The position numbers were made by a program, and so were the translations under genes. From Actinomycetota bacterium (GTDB taxonomy: Bacteria; Actinomycetota; Thermoleophilia; Solirubrobacterales; Thermoleophilaceae): 11,282 nucleotides of DNA. Below the pieces are notes generated by a model, which was given only the letters and a program-made list of their open reading frames with translations, ran no database searches and had not been told where the DNA came from. The stretch spans positions 1-11,282 of the forward strand of contig VAWV01000149.1 of NCBI GenBank assembly GCA_005883295.1. Reading direction: 5' to 3'. This document shows, one piece after another, positions 1 to 7,196 of this stretch (the first letter of the stretch is position 1; each line of letters opens with the position of its first letter).

Positions 1-175
1 CGATCAGCGTGCTGTCGGTCGAGTAGACCTTGTCGAGCAGCTTCGAGACCACCGCGGCGCTGACCGCGAAGGCGAGGAACACCCCGATCACGATCCACTT
101 TCGCCGCCAGAGGACCAACATGGGGGCGTCGGCCTTCATCGCGGCGGATGTTATCGGCGGGGCTTTTGCGCCCAT
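1..175 (-). CDS. Wzz-type polysaccharide chain-length determinant / tyrosine-kinase adaptor, N-terminal fragment
   Basis: This gene is partial: 58 codons are visible and it runs off the left edge. The N-terminus is a cytoplasmic stretch of about 26 residues ending in the basic cluster WRRKW. A hydrophobic helix follows (about residues 27-44, IVIGVFLAFAVSAAVV), then a polar segment beginning DKVYSTDSTLI. This cytoplasmic tail, first membrane helix and extracytoplasmic start match Wzz/Wzc-type co-polymerases, which control polymer length and often carry or partner a BY-type tyrosine kinase. I chose the ATG at 175 because AAAGG lies 5 nt upstream; in-frame ATGs at 139 and 121 are alternatives. 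The gene is divergent from a CpsB-type phosphatase, the usual partner of such proteins, which supports the call. Whether a kinase domain is fused cannot be seen. The family call rests on a short segment plus context. Confidence 0.68.
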   Translation of the reverse strand, partial: MGAKAPPITSAAMKADAPMLVLWRRKWIVIGVFLAFAVSAAVVSKLLDKVYSTDSTLI

Positions 176-240
176 GAGCCTTTGCAGAGCGCTTTCAGCC
201 GCCGCCCCGGAGCGATTCGAAGATTACGCTTGACCGCGCC
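176..240. promoter_or_regulatory. Divergent intergenic region between wzz-like and cpsB-like genes
   Basis: These 65 nt separate two divergently transcribed genes and must hold the minus-strand promoter and probably the plus-strand one. On the minus strand, TAATCT (226 to 221) is a possible -10 box about 45 nt before the ATG, but no convincing -35 accompanies it. On the plus strand no Shine-Dalgarno precedes the GTG at 241, and GATTAC at 222-227 is only a weak -10-like match close to the start. A leaderless or near-leaderless phosphatase transcript is therefore possible. This is inference from weak motifs. Confidence 0.3.
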
Positions 241-1029
241 GTGTCCGTCGATCTCCACTCCCACATCCTCCCCGGCGTCGACGACGGGGCGCCTGACATG
301 GAGACCGCCATCGCTATGGCCAGGACCGCCGCGGCCGATGGAATCACCGTGATGATCGCCACTCCGCACATCTCGTTCGAGTACGACCTCGATCCGCTCG
401 ACGTGGGCCGCAGGGTGGGGGAGCTGAACCTGGCCCTCTCCCGCAGCGACGTGCCGCTCGCGGTGGTGCCCGGCGGCGAGATCGCCCTCACCCGCCTGGC
501 CGCGCTCGAGCCGGACGCGCTGCGCGCGCTGAGCCTCGGCGCGGGCCCTTACCTGCTCGTCGAGACGCCGTACGCCGGCGCTGCGCCGTTCCTCGAGGAG
601 GTCCTCTTCGACCTCGACCTCCGTGGCTTCCGCACGATGCTCGCCCACCCGGAGCGCTGCGCGATGTTCGAGACGGACCGCGACCGCCTGGCCCGGCTCA
701 CGGAGCGCGGCGTGGTGTGCTCGGTGAACGCCGGCTCGATGGCGGGTCAGTTCGGGCGCCGGGTGCGGGAGTTCACCGTCCACATGTTCCGCAACCGGCT
801 CGTGCACAACGTGTCCTCGGACGCGCACGACGACGACGTGCGCCGCGCCGAGCTGCGCTGGGGGTTCGAGCGGCTCGACGGCGAGCTGCCCGGGATCGCG
901 GGTCAGGCCACGTGGTTCACCGACGAGGCGCCGCGCGCGGTCATTTCGGGAAGGGGCGTGCCCGATCCGCCCGATCCGCCCGCGCCGCGCCGGCCGTGGC
1001 AGTGGATGCGAAGGCAGGCGCCACGGTGA
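241..1029 (+). CDS. CpsB/YwqE-family protein-tyrosine phosphatase (PHP domain)
   Basis: This 262-aa protein has the PHP-family metal-binding signatures in order: HSHILPGVDDG at residues 6-16, TPH at 41-43, GGE at 78-80, AHPER at 135-139 and SSDAH at 192-196. These match the trinuclear-metal active site of CpsB/YwqE phosphotyrosine phosphatases. Known family members dephosphorylate the tyrosine-rich tail of the cognate BY-kinase/Wzz complex and so tune capsule or exopolysaccharide assembly in the cytoplasm. The length fits the family (about 250 aa). The GTG start puts the first metal-binding motif at residue 6, as expected; no better upstream start or Shine-Dalgarno is visible. The C-terminal 25 residues are Pro- and Arg-rich (DPPDPP, encoded by a 9-bp tandem repeat). 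The stop overlaps the next gene's ATG by 1 nt (TGATG), so the two are probably co-translated. Its opposite neighbour is the Wzz-like gene. Confidence 0.9.
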   Translation: MSVDLHSHILPGVDDGAPDMETAIAMARTAAADGITVMIATPHISFEYDLDPLDVGRRVGELNLALSRSDVPLAVVPGGEIALTRLAALEPDALRALSLGAGPYLLVETPYAGAAPFLEEVLFDLDLRGFRTMLAHPERCAMFETDRDRLARLTERGVVCSVNAGSMAGQFGRRVREFTVHMFRNRLVHNVSSDAHDDDVRRAELRWGFERLDGELPGIAGQATWFTDEAPRAVISGRGVPDPPDPPAPRRPWQWMRRQAPR

Positions 1030-2423
1030 TGCGGCTGGACGCCAGGCTCCTGCCGTGGGCGCTGGGCGCGACGGCGGCGGCGGGTGGAGCACTCACGGCA
1101 GCGGTCGCCTACGGGTCGCGGCCGGTCGTTCCGCTGGCGGCGGTGGCCGCCGCGGGGATCGCCGCACTGGCGGCGACGGCGCCGGTCCGAGTCCTCTACC
1201 TGGCGATCCTGCTCGTGCCCTTCAAGATCTACACGATCGATCTTCTGGGGGCGGGGTTGTCGCTCCCCGAGGGACTGTTCGTGCTGAGCGGAGTCGCGTG
1301 GGCGGCCAGGCGGATCCTCTCGGGCGCCTGGCCCGCGGTGGCCTCGCCGCTCGGCAAGCCCTACGTGGCCCTGCTGCTCGCGATCGTCCCCGGGATCGTG
1401 ATCGCCCTCCACCCGTTCCCGGTAGTGAAGACGCTCGTGATGTGGACGGCGTTCTTCCTCGTCTACCAGATGGTGGTGGACGACGGGCGCCCCGAGACGG
1501 TGCGCACCATCTTGCTCGCGCTGGCGGTCTCCGCGGCGGTGGTGGGCGCGAAGGCGGCGATCTCCCCGGGGGGCAAGCCGGAGCAGCTCATCGGCGTCGG
1601 CGCCATCGCCTCGGGCCGGCCCGGCGGCTCGTTCGACGACCCCAACATCCTCGCCACCTTCGAAGCCCTCGGCCTCCCGGCGGCGGCGGCGTTCGCGCTG
1701 GGGCGCAACCTCGCGCTGCGCTTCGTGGGAGGCGCCGCATTCATGCTGATCCTGGCCGGCCTTGCGCTGTCGCTCTCCCGCGGAGGCTTCCTCGCCGCGG
1801 CCGGCGCACTGCTCGTGATGCTCACCTGGCGGCCGTTCCGCTACGCGGCGGTGGGCGCGCTGCTCGTGGTGATCGCCTTCCAGGTCACCTCGGCCGCGAC
1901 CCTCTCCGGTGAGGTGCAGCAGACCTCGGTCGTGGCCGGCAGGGTCCAGTCGGTGAGCTACGCGGCATCGGGCGGCGACCCGCGCTTCGCGATCTGGCGG
2001 ACAACGCCGCAGATGATCGCGGCGCACCCCTTCTTCGGGATCGGGGAGAACCAGTACCCGGAGGCGTCGGTGCGCTACGGGCTGTACGCGGAGGACCTCG
2101 GCGGCAGCTATCAGCACGCGCACAACATCCCGCTCACGATCGCCGCCGAGACGGGCCTGCTGGGCCTCGCCGCGCTGGTCTGGGTGGCGGTCGCACTCGC
2201 GCGCGTGCTCGTAGGCGCCTGCCGCCGCCTGACTGGGCTCGAACGCGGGCTGGCGACGGCCGTAGCCGCCGCCTTCACCGGACTCGCGCTGCAGGGGATG
2301 GTCGACTACACGATCAGCTCGAACACGGTGGCGGCGGTCACGTTCGTGCTGGCCGCGTGCGCGGTCGTGCTGTGGCGCTCGGCGCCGCCCGCTCACCCGC
2401 CGCTCGACGCGACCTCCACGTAG
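1029..2423 (+). CDS. O-antigen ligase / Wzy polymerase family membrane protein
   Basis: A 464-aa polytopic membrane protein with about 10-12 hydrophobic segments. A conserved SLSRGG motif sits at residues 248-253, followed by a hydrophilic extracytoplasmic loop (about 288-370) containing AHPFFGIGENQY and YQHAHN, and then AAETGLLGL. This is the Wzy_C/WaaL pattern: SRG arginine in a helix, a large loop with a conserved H-N, then ETG. Family members move lipid-linked glycans onto an acceptor or polymerise repeat units on the outer face of the membrane. With no sign of LPS genes here, exopolysaccharide or capsule polymerase is more likely than O-antigen ligase. The ATG overlaps the upstream phosphatase stop by 1 nt, so it was chosen over longer in-frame extensions that would run into that gene. 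Its 3' end overlaps the convergent glycosyltransferase gene by 31 nt. Confidence 0.87.
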   Translation: MRLDARLLPWALGATAAAGGALTAAVAYGSRPVVPLAAVAAAGIAALAATAPVRVLYLAILLVPFKIYTIDLLGAGLSLPEGLFVLSGVAWAARRILSGAWPAVASPLGKPYVALLLAIVPGIVIALHPFPVVKTLVMWTAFFLVYQMVVDDGRPETVRTILLALAVSAAVVGAKAAISPGGKPEQLIGVGAIASGRPGGSFDDPNILATFEALGLPAAAAFALGRNLALRFVGGAAFMLILAGLALSLSRGGFLAAAGALLVMLTWRPFRYAAVGALLVVIAFQVTSAATLSGEVQQTSVVAGRVQSVSYAASGGDPRFAIWRTTPQMIAAHPFFGIGENQYPEASVRYGLYAEDLGGSYQHAHNIPLTIAAETGLLGLAALVWVAVALARVLVGACRRLTGLERGLATAVAAAFTGLALQGMVDYTISSNTVAAVTFVLAACAVVLWRSAPPAHPPLDATST

Positions 2424-3428
2424 CAGTCGCGCATCCCGGCGACGGTAGATTCGATGGTGAAGCGCTCGCGGGCGAGTGTGCGCCCGCAATCGGCCATCCG
2501 CTCCCGGCGGCCCGAGTCGCCGAGCAGGCCGGCGATGGCGTCCGCGAGCGCCGGCCATCGCCTCGAGGCCGACGAGCCCAAACCCCTCGCGGCCCATCCC
2601 CCGCTCGTCCGGGACGCTGGGCATGACCGCCACCTCACAGCCCGCCATTACGCCGGGCGCGTCGGGTTGGTGGGCGCGGGTCAGGACGGTGCGGGTCAGG
2701 CCGAGCTCCGCGATCCGCTCGCGCACCCGCCGGGCGTAGCCGGGCTGGTACGGATCCTCGCTGCCGAGGAGCAGGAACCGCGTGTCCGGGCGCCGCTCGA
2801 GTATCCGGGGAGCGGCCTCCACGAGCTCGATCTGGCCTTTGGCCGGGTGGATGCGCCCGACCAGGATCACCACCGGCCCGCCGCCGCCGATCAGGGTCTC
2901 GACCGCATCGCGGCCCATCGAACGGTCACGCTCGATCGACGGTATCCCGTTGTGCACCACCCGTACGCGCTCGCGAAGGCCGGCGCGGAACGTCTCGGTC
3001 ACCGCCGCGCTCACCCCCACCACCCGGGCGCAGCGCCTCGCCACGAGTGCCGCGAGCGGGCCGTCCCAGGAGAAGTCGTGCTTCACCCACAGCACGGGCG
3101 CGCGCGGCCGGGCCAGCGCCGCGACGAGCGCGGCCTTCACGCCGTTCGCGTGGATCACCGCGGGCGGGTCGCGGTTGATCAGGCGGCGCACCCGCAGGGC
3201 GGAGGCCAGCATCGAGAGCCGGGGGCCGGTCTCCACCACCTCCACCTCGAACCCGCTCGCGCGGAGCCGCGGGACGAACGGGCCGTCCTGCAGCGATACG
3301 ACGCCGTGCACCCACGCGGGCGCCAGGTGGTCGAGCAGCAGTTCCAGGTAGCGCTCGGAGCCGCCGCTCAGGGCGTGCGAGATCACGAACGTGACCGGAA
3401 CCGGACCCGCTACGGGCGAGCGCGCCAC
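2393..3428 (-). pseudogene. GT4-family glycosyltransferase with internal deletion and frameshift
   Basis: From the GTG at 3428 the first frame encodes an ordinary GT-B/GT4 N-domain (VTFVISHALSGGSERYLE), a linker, and the start of the sugar-nucleotide domain. GRIHPAKGQ (residues 191-199) supplies the phosphate-binding Arg/Lys, and EGFGLVGLE (281-289) is the EX7E motif. Immediately after EAMA the protein becomes Arg-rich nonsense. The expected C-terminal helices (ALADAIAGLLGD through RERFTIESTVAGM) resume in another frame from 2551 and stop at 2393. The usual segment between these points (GxPVVAT...GG..E.V..G.TG.LVPPGD) is missing, about 30 residues, so the defect is a deletion, not a single-base slip. 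An assembly error is the main alternative. The start is uncertain; GTG 3428 overlaps the upstream GT2 stop by 19 nt, typical of a coupled operon. It is third in the minus-strand glycosyltransferase run. Confidence 0.8.
2549..2558 (-). other. Deletion/frameshift junction in the GT4 gene
   Basis: Reading the minus strand, ATG GCC (2558-2553) ends the normal EAMA motif. After one extra base, GCG CTC GCG (from 2551) begins the normal ALADAI helix in the shifted frame. The join is GCCGGCG, a short GC sequence of the kind at which slippage or a collapsed assembly could occur. The lost sequence would be about 90-100 bases by comparison with typical GT4 proteins; this length is an estimate from family knowledge. 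Confidence 0.72.
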
Positions 3429-4285
3429 GCCTCCACCGATCCCTCCAGGAGCCCCCGAACCCCCGACCACTCGCCGTTCAGCGCGCGATGGACGAGGAGC
3501 ACGGCGACCAGCAACGCGAACTGAAATCGCGCGAGCGGCGTGCGGCGGAAGTTCTTCCGGAACAGGTACGCCCGGTTGACCACCACCATCCGGTTGAACT
3601 CGCGCTCGCGCTTGCGCGCGGCGCCGACGTTCCGGTGCACGACCGACGCCGACGGAGCGAACCTGATCCGGCCGAGCCGCGAGAGCCGGTAGGAGAAATC
3701 CTCGTCCTCAAGCAGGCCGTAGTCTGCGAGGCGCTCGTCGAATCGGACCTGCAGCGCGGCGTCGCGCCGCGCGGTCATCAGGCCCCCGAGCATGTATTCC
3801 ACGTCGCGCTCGCGTGTCTCGTCCTGCACCCGGCGCGGGTAGCCGTAGCGGGTCAGCGAGCCCTCCCGGCCCCCGCCCGGCAACAGCCGCCGCCAGCGCG
3901 AGCGCATGTTGCCGAAGCGCCGGAGGTCGCGATCCACCACGGGGCCGGTTACACCGAGGACATCCGGGTCGCGGTAGGCGTCGGCAAGCGCCGCGAACAG
4001 CCGGGGATGGAGCTCGGTGTCGTCGTCCACGAACACCACCACGTCGCCCTGGGCCAGGTCGAGTCCGGCGTTCCGCTGCACCGTCAGGCCCGGAGCGCTT
4101 CGCCGGTAGCGGGCGCCCGCGGCGCGGGCAACGGGCTCGGCGGAGCCCGACCCGTCGCCGTCGACCACTATCACCTCGGACGGCCTCGGATCGCAGCGCG
4201 CGGCGCTCGCCAGGGTCTCGCCCAGCACCTTCGGCCGCCCGCGGGTGGCGATCACGAGCGAGAAGCGCGGCGGGGCGTCCGGCAA
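3410..4285 (-). CDS. GT2-family (GT-A fold) glycosyltransferase
   Basis: A 291-aa protein starting with the GT-A nucleotide-binding strand FSLVIATRGRP (8-18). VVDGDGSG follows at 40-47, QRNAG at 70-74, the DXD-type metal site VFVDDDTE at 84-91, and the acceptor/catalytic region LGGLMTARRDA...FDERL...LLEDEDFSYR (166-200). These are standard features of inverting GT2 enzymes that add a sugar to a lipid-linked or polysaccharide acceptor at the inner membrane. A hydrophobic stretch at about 256-267 (FALLVAVLLVHR) may bind it to the membrane. The start is TTG at 4285, with no clear Shine-Dalgarno. It lies only 6 nt after the stop of the upstream GT4 gene and in the same reading frame, so translation probably depends on reinitiation. 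The donor sugar cannot be deduced. Confidence 0.88.
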   Translation of the reverse strand: MPDAPPRFSLVIATRGRPKVLGETLASAARCDPRPSEVIVVDGDGSGSAEPVARAAGARYRRSAPGLTVQRNAGLDLAQGDVVVFVDDDTELHPRLFAALADAYRDPDVLGVTGPVVDRDLRRFGNMRSRWRRLLPGGGREGSLTRYGYPRRVQDETRERDVEYMLGGLMTARRDAALQVRFDERLADYGLLEDEDFSYRLSRLGRIRFAPSASVVHRNVGAARKREREFNRMVVVNRAYLFRKNFRRTPLARFQFALLVAVLLVHRALNGEWSGVRGLLEGSVEAWRARP

Positions 4286-4291
4286 GCGGGG

Positions 4292-5530
4292 CTACGTTAC
4301 GCGTAGGCGGCCGTTGCGGGCGGCCGCGGCCGCCGCGGCCGTCGCGGCAGCGGGCAGCGGTGCTACGGCGCCGCCGAGCAGCTCGCGGTAGAGCGACTCG
4401 GTTTCGTCGACCATCCGGTCGAGCCTGAAGCGGGCGTGGTAGGCCCGGAGGCCGGCCTGGCCGAGCTGGTCCCGGAGCACCCGGTCCGACAGCACCGCCC
4501 ACAGCGCGCCGGCGAGCGCGCGCGTGTCGCCGTGCGGGACGATCCGGCCGGTCACGCGGTCGTCGACCGCTTCGGGGGTCCCGCCGACACCCGTCGCGAC
4601 CACCGGGAGGCCGCAGCTCATCGCCTCGAGCAGGGAAAGGGGCAGCGCCTCCCACGCCGAGGGCAGGACGAACGCGTCGAGCGCCGCCAGGTAGGGGCCG
4701 ACCGCGCCCCGATACGGGAACCAGCGCACGTGCTCGCCCACGCCGAGTCGCGCGATCTCATCCCTTACCGCCGCCTCCAGCGGGCCGTTGCCCACGATCG
4801 CGAGCCGTCCCGCGGGGCGGCCGCGCGCGGCGAGACGGGCCATCGCCCGGACCGCGAACAGCGGGTCCTTCTGCGCGCGGAGGACGGAGACCATCCCCGC
4901 GAGCGCCCGGTCGCCCTTGAACGCGAGGAGCTCGCGATCCGGAGCCACGCCATCGCAGGCCTCGACGCCGTACTCGATCCGGCGCACGAGCTTGCGCGCC
5001 CCCCACAGCCGCTCAGCCTGTCGCCGCTCCCACTCGCAGACCGCTACGAGCGCGCCGGTGCGGTGCAGCACCGCCTGCTCGATCGCCCTGTATACGAGTT
5101 GTTGCGGCCCTCCGAAGCGCGCGGCGAACGCGAAGCAGTGGGGCGTGTAGAGGAGCCGCCTTCGGTCCGGCAGCGCCGCCCGCACGAGGGCGCCCGCCTT
5201 GGAGCTGTGAGCGTGGACGAGCGCGTAGCGGCCGCCGGCGTCGAGCGATCGCAGGGCGCGGATCGCGGTCAGGTCGGACGGGCTCGGCTCACGGACCAGC
5301 GGAAGGTCGTGCACGGGCACCCCCGCGGCAGCGAGCGGGCCCGCCACCTCGCTCGTGGCCGGTGTGGCCACCTCCACGTCCCAGCCCCGCCGGCGGAGCC
5401 CGGTGGCGAGCTGGAGCACGTGCGCGGCGACGCCGCCGTCCTGCGGCTGCAGCACCTCCAGCACTCGCGCGCCCGGAGTGGCCCGCAAGGTGGGGGGCAC
5501 GCCGCGCAGCTCCGTGGCTACCGCACGCAC
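4292..5530 (-). CDS. GT4-family (GT-B fold) glycosyltransferase
   Basis: A 412-aa retaining glycosyltransferase of the GT4 class. The N-domain opens with RVLEVLQPQDGGVAAHVLQL (22-41) and contains VHAHSSKAGALVR (105-117) and YTPHCFAF (128-135). The C-domain has the EX7E motif in SAWEALPLSLLEAM (E294, E302), followed by GLPVVATGVGGTPEAV (307-322) and TGRIVPHGD (327-335). This is the very segment missing from the third gene of the run. Such enzymes transfer a nucleotide-sugar residue during cytoplasmic assembly of repeat units. The GTG at 5530 is supported by GGAGG 5 nt upstream. The C-terminus is an Ala-rich tail (395-404) on a low-complexity GC tract and ends RNGRLRVT. It is the first gene of the minus-strand glycosyltransferase operon. 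Confidence 0.9.
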   Translation of the reverse strand: MRAVATELRGVPPTLRATPGARVLEVLQPQDGGVAAHVLQLATGLRRRGWDVEVATPATSEVAGPLAAAGVPVHDLPLVREPSPSDLTAIRALRSLDAGGRYALVHAHSSKAGALVRAALPDRRRLLYTPHCFAFAARFGGPQQLVYRAIEQAVLHRTGALVAVCEWERRQAERLWGARKLVRRIEYGVEACDGVAPDRELLAFKGDRALAGMVSVLRAQKDPLFAVRAMARLAARGRPAGRLAIVGNGPLEAAVRDEIARLGVGEHVRWFPYRGAVGPYLAALDAFVLPSAWEALPLSLLEAMSCGLPVVATGVGGTPEAVDDRVTGRIVPHGDTRALAGALWAVLSDRVLRDQLGQAGLRAYHARFRLDRMVDETESLYRELLGGAVAPLPAAATAAAAAAARNGRLRVT

Positions 5531-5663
5531 GCGCGCCTCCGCCCTGGACGTTTGTTCGATGCGCTGCCCGGCTGCTCAACGGCCCCCGCGCGCCGCCGAA
5601 AGAAATCTTGCAAAACGCCCTGCCGCCATTCGATTGGCGCGGGCCCGCACCGGAGGATTACCG
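5531..5663. promoter_or_regulatory. Divergent intergenic region, glycosyltransferase operon / glycoside hydrolase
   Basis: These 133 nt must carry the promoter for the plus-strand hydrolase and probably that of the minus-strand glycosyltransferase operon. A relatively AT-rich patch (5599-5615, GAAAGAAATCTTGCAAA) stands out from the GC background. It includes TTGCAA at 5608-5613, which could be a plus-strand -35, but no good -10 follows at 16-18 nt. The hydrolase ribosome-binding site GGAGG (5652-5656) and the minus-strand GGAGG next to 5530 are both clear. Promoter assignment is tentative. Confidence 0.3.
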
Positions 5664-7157
5664 ATGAGCCGCCCTGCCGGGCGTCGACAGCCGTTCCGTC
5701 GCCTCTCACTTCTCGCCTCGCTCCTCGCGACGTGCGGCACGGCGCTGGCGCTGGCATTCCCCGCGAGTGCGGGTGCGGCGCCGCATCTGGCCGGGGTGCA
5801 GAGCCACGTGCTGTGGGCGAACGTGTCGAACGCCGAGATGGACCGGCAGCTCGACCGGATGAAGCAGCTCGGCGCCGGGATCACGCGCGTGGACGTGGGC
5901 TGGGCGAGCATCGAGCCGGACGCGAAGGGCCAGCACGACTCCTGGTACCTCGGCCGCCTCGACCACCTCGTGCAGGGAGCGAACGCCCGCGGCATCAAGC
6001 TGCTGCTCCTCTTCGCCGAGACCCCGTGCTGGGCGTCCACCGCGCCGGGCTCGCTCAAGCAGGGCTGCCAGGGCGCCTGGTGGGACCGCGACGTGCAGAA
6101 CTACGCGCCCCGCCGCATGTCCGACTACGCCGACGCGCTCGCCTTCGTCGTAAAGCGCTACGGCGACCAGGTCTACTCGTGGGAGATCTGGAACGAGCCC
6201 AACCAGGACTACTTCTTCCACACGGACGACCCGGTGGGCGAGTACGCGAAGATGGTCAGGGCCGCCTACCCCGCGGCCAAGGCCGCCGACCCGCGCCCGA
6301 TCATCGTGGCCGGCTCGCTCTCGGACTCGGACTTCGAGTTCACCGACGCCCTCTACCGCCACGGGGTCAAGGGCTACTTCGACGCGTGGTCGATCCACCC
6401 GTACAGCGACGACCGATCGCCGCTCGACACCGCGGTGGACTCGCCGCGCTATAGCCTCGTCCTTGGCGTCCCCGCGGTCCGCGACGTGATGCGCCGCTAC
6501 GGCGACGCCAAGCCCATCTGGCTGACGGAGTTCGGCTGGAGCACATGCAACGTGCGCGGACCGGTCCACTGGCAGAACTGCGTCGACAGGAGCACCCAGG
6601 CCACGTACCTGAAGCGCGCGTTTCGCAAGATGCGCACCTGGAGCTACGTGCCGGTGGGGATCTGGTTCAACCTGAAGAACACCTCGAGCGCGCCGGACGA
6701 CCGGGTGGGCAACTACGGGCTGCTGAGCCAGGACGACTCCCCTAAGCCGGCCTTCGCGGCCTTCCGCGAGATCGCGCATGAGCTCCAGGACGGCAGCTCG
6801 GCCAGCCCACCGCCCGCCACCCCGCCGCCGAGCGTCACGCCGGCGAGCCTGCCGCCGCGCCACGTCCTGCGCCGGCGGCACGCGGTCGTGCACGTCGCTC
6901 GCCGCGACAGCACGATCGTCATTACGGGCCGAGCGCCCCGCCGGGCCGTGGCGAAGCTGCTCGTGTTCCGCCAGGATGCGAGGACGGGCCGCTTCGAGCG
7001 GCGCGCGAGCTACCGCTGGCGGTTCGCCGTCGGCCGCCATGGCCACTTCCGCCTTCGCCTTCATGGCGGCGTGTTCCGCAGCGGTACGTGGCGGATCGTC
7101 GTGCGCCCGACCGGGCGTGCGCACTGGCACAAGGCCGCAGCCGTTCTCGGCGGCTGA
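5664..7157 (+). CDS. Secreted clan-A glycoside hydrolase, PslG/GH39-like, with C-terminal beta domain
   Basis: A 497-aa protein starting at ATG 5664, with GGAGG 7 nt upstream. Residues 1-38 form a signal peptide (basic n-region, hydrophobic LLASLLATCGTALALAF, ASAGA cleavage region). The catalytic (beta/alpha)8 barrel runs to about 375. WEIWNEPN (173-180) places the acid/base at E178, and WLTEFGW (286-292) places the nucleophile at E289, with IHPYSD at 244-249. This is the clan GH-A two-glutamate pattern. A Pro-rich linker (382-398) leads to an Arg/His-rich domain (400-497) that looks beta-sandwich-like. PslG-type hydrolases are encoded in exopolysaccharide loci and cut the polymer they help to make, so trimming or release of this locus's polymer is a reasonable inference. 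Exact GH family and substrate are not determinable here. C35-free mature protein still has several Cys (122, 135, 295, 306) that could form disulfides. Confidence 0.85.
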   Translation: MSRPAGRRQPFRRLSLLASLLATCGTALALAFPASAGAAPHLAGVQSHVLWANVSNAEMDRQLDRMKQLGAGITRVDVGWASIEPDAKGQHDSWYLGRLDHLVQGANARGIKLLLLFAETPCWASTAPGSLKQGCQGAWWDRDVQNYAPRRMSDYADALAFVVKRYGDQVYSWEIWNEPNQDYFFHTDDPVGEYAKMVRAAYPAAKAADPRPIIVAGSLSDSDFEFTDALYRHGVKGYFDAWSIHPYSDDRSPLDTAVDSPRYSLVLGVPAVRDVMRRYGDAKPIWLTEFGWSTCNVRGPVHWQNCVDRSTQATYLKRAFRKMRTWSYVPVGIWFNLKNTSSAPDDRVGNYGLLSQDDSPKPAFAAFREIAHELQDGSSASPPPATPPPSVTPASLPPRHVLRRRHAVVHVARRDSTIVITGRAPRRAVAKLLVFRQDARTGRFERRASYRWRFAVGRHGHFRLRLHGGVFRSGTWRIVVRPTGRAHWHKAAAVLGG

Positions 7158-7161
7158 TGCC
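7133..7161 (+). terminator. Possible hairpin at the end of the glycoside hydrolase gene
   Basis: CAGCCG (7138-7143) and CGGCTG (7151-7156) form a perfect 6-bp stem with a 7-nt loop spanning the stop codon. GGC (7133-7135) and GCC (7159-7161) can extend it across a 2x2 internal loop. There is no T-tract. It lies just before the convergent gene that ends at 7197, where termination would be useful. Confidence 0.28.
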
Positions 7162-7196
7162 ACGGCGTCCCTCGTTGGCAGGCTAGGCCGCGGTCG

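Noticed and set aside
958..990. 9-bp tandem repeat at the end of the phosphatase gene (DPPDPP)
   Set aside because: Two copies only; simple proline-rich coding sequence in a flexible tail.
903..2392. Long minus-strand open frame continuing from the damaged GT4 gene across the polymerase gene
   Set aside because: It is Arg/His/Gly-rich with no motif and lies antisense to a well-supported membrane protein gene. In DNA this GC-rich, stop-free antisense frames arise by chance. It is only the out-of-frame run-on after the frameshift.
4292..4306. Small inverted repeat CTACG-N5-CGTAG at the GT4 stop
   Set aside because: Only a 5-bp stem between tightly coupled operon genes, so a terminator there is unlikely; within chance expectation.
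4316..4360. GC-only low-complexity tract (CGGCCG-type repeats)
   Set aside because: It encodes the Ala-rich tail of the GT4 protein and has no regular unit or spacing suggesting a functional repeat.
4436..6454. Plus-strand open frame of over 600 codons antisense to the GT4 gene and overlapping the hydrolase
   Set aside because: Composition is typical of a shadow frame (Arg, Ala, Gly, Pro, His), with no domain signature. Both real genes it overlaps have catalytic motifs and ribosome-binding sites.
5706..7163. Minus-strand open frame antisense to the whole glycoside hydrolase gene
   Set aside because: It mirrors codon positions of the real gene, is rich in Arg/Val/His without hydrophobic core patterns, and has no credible start.
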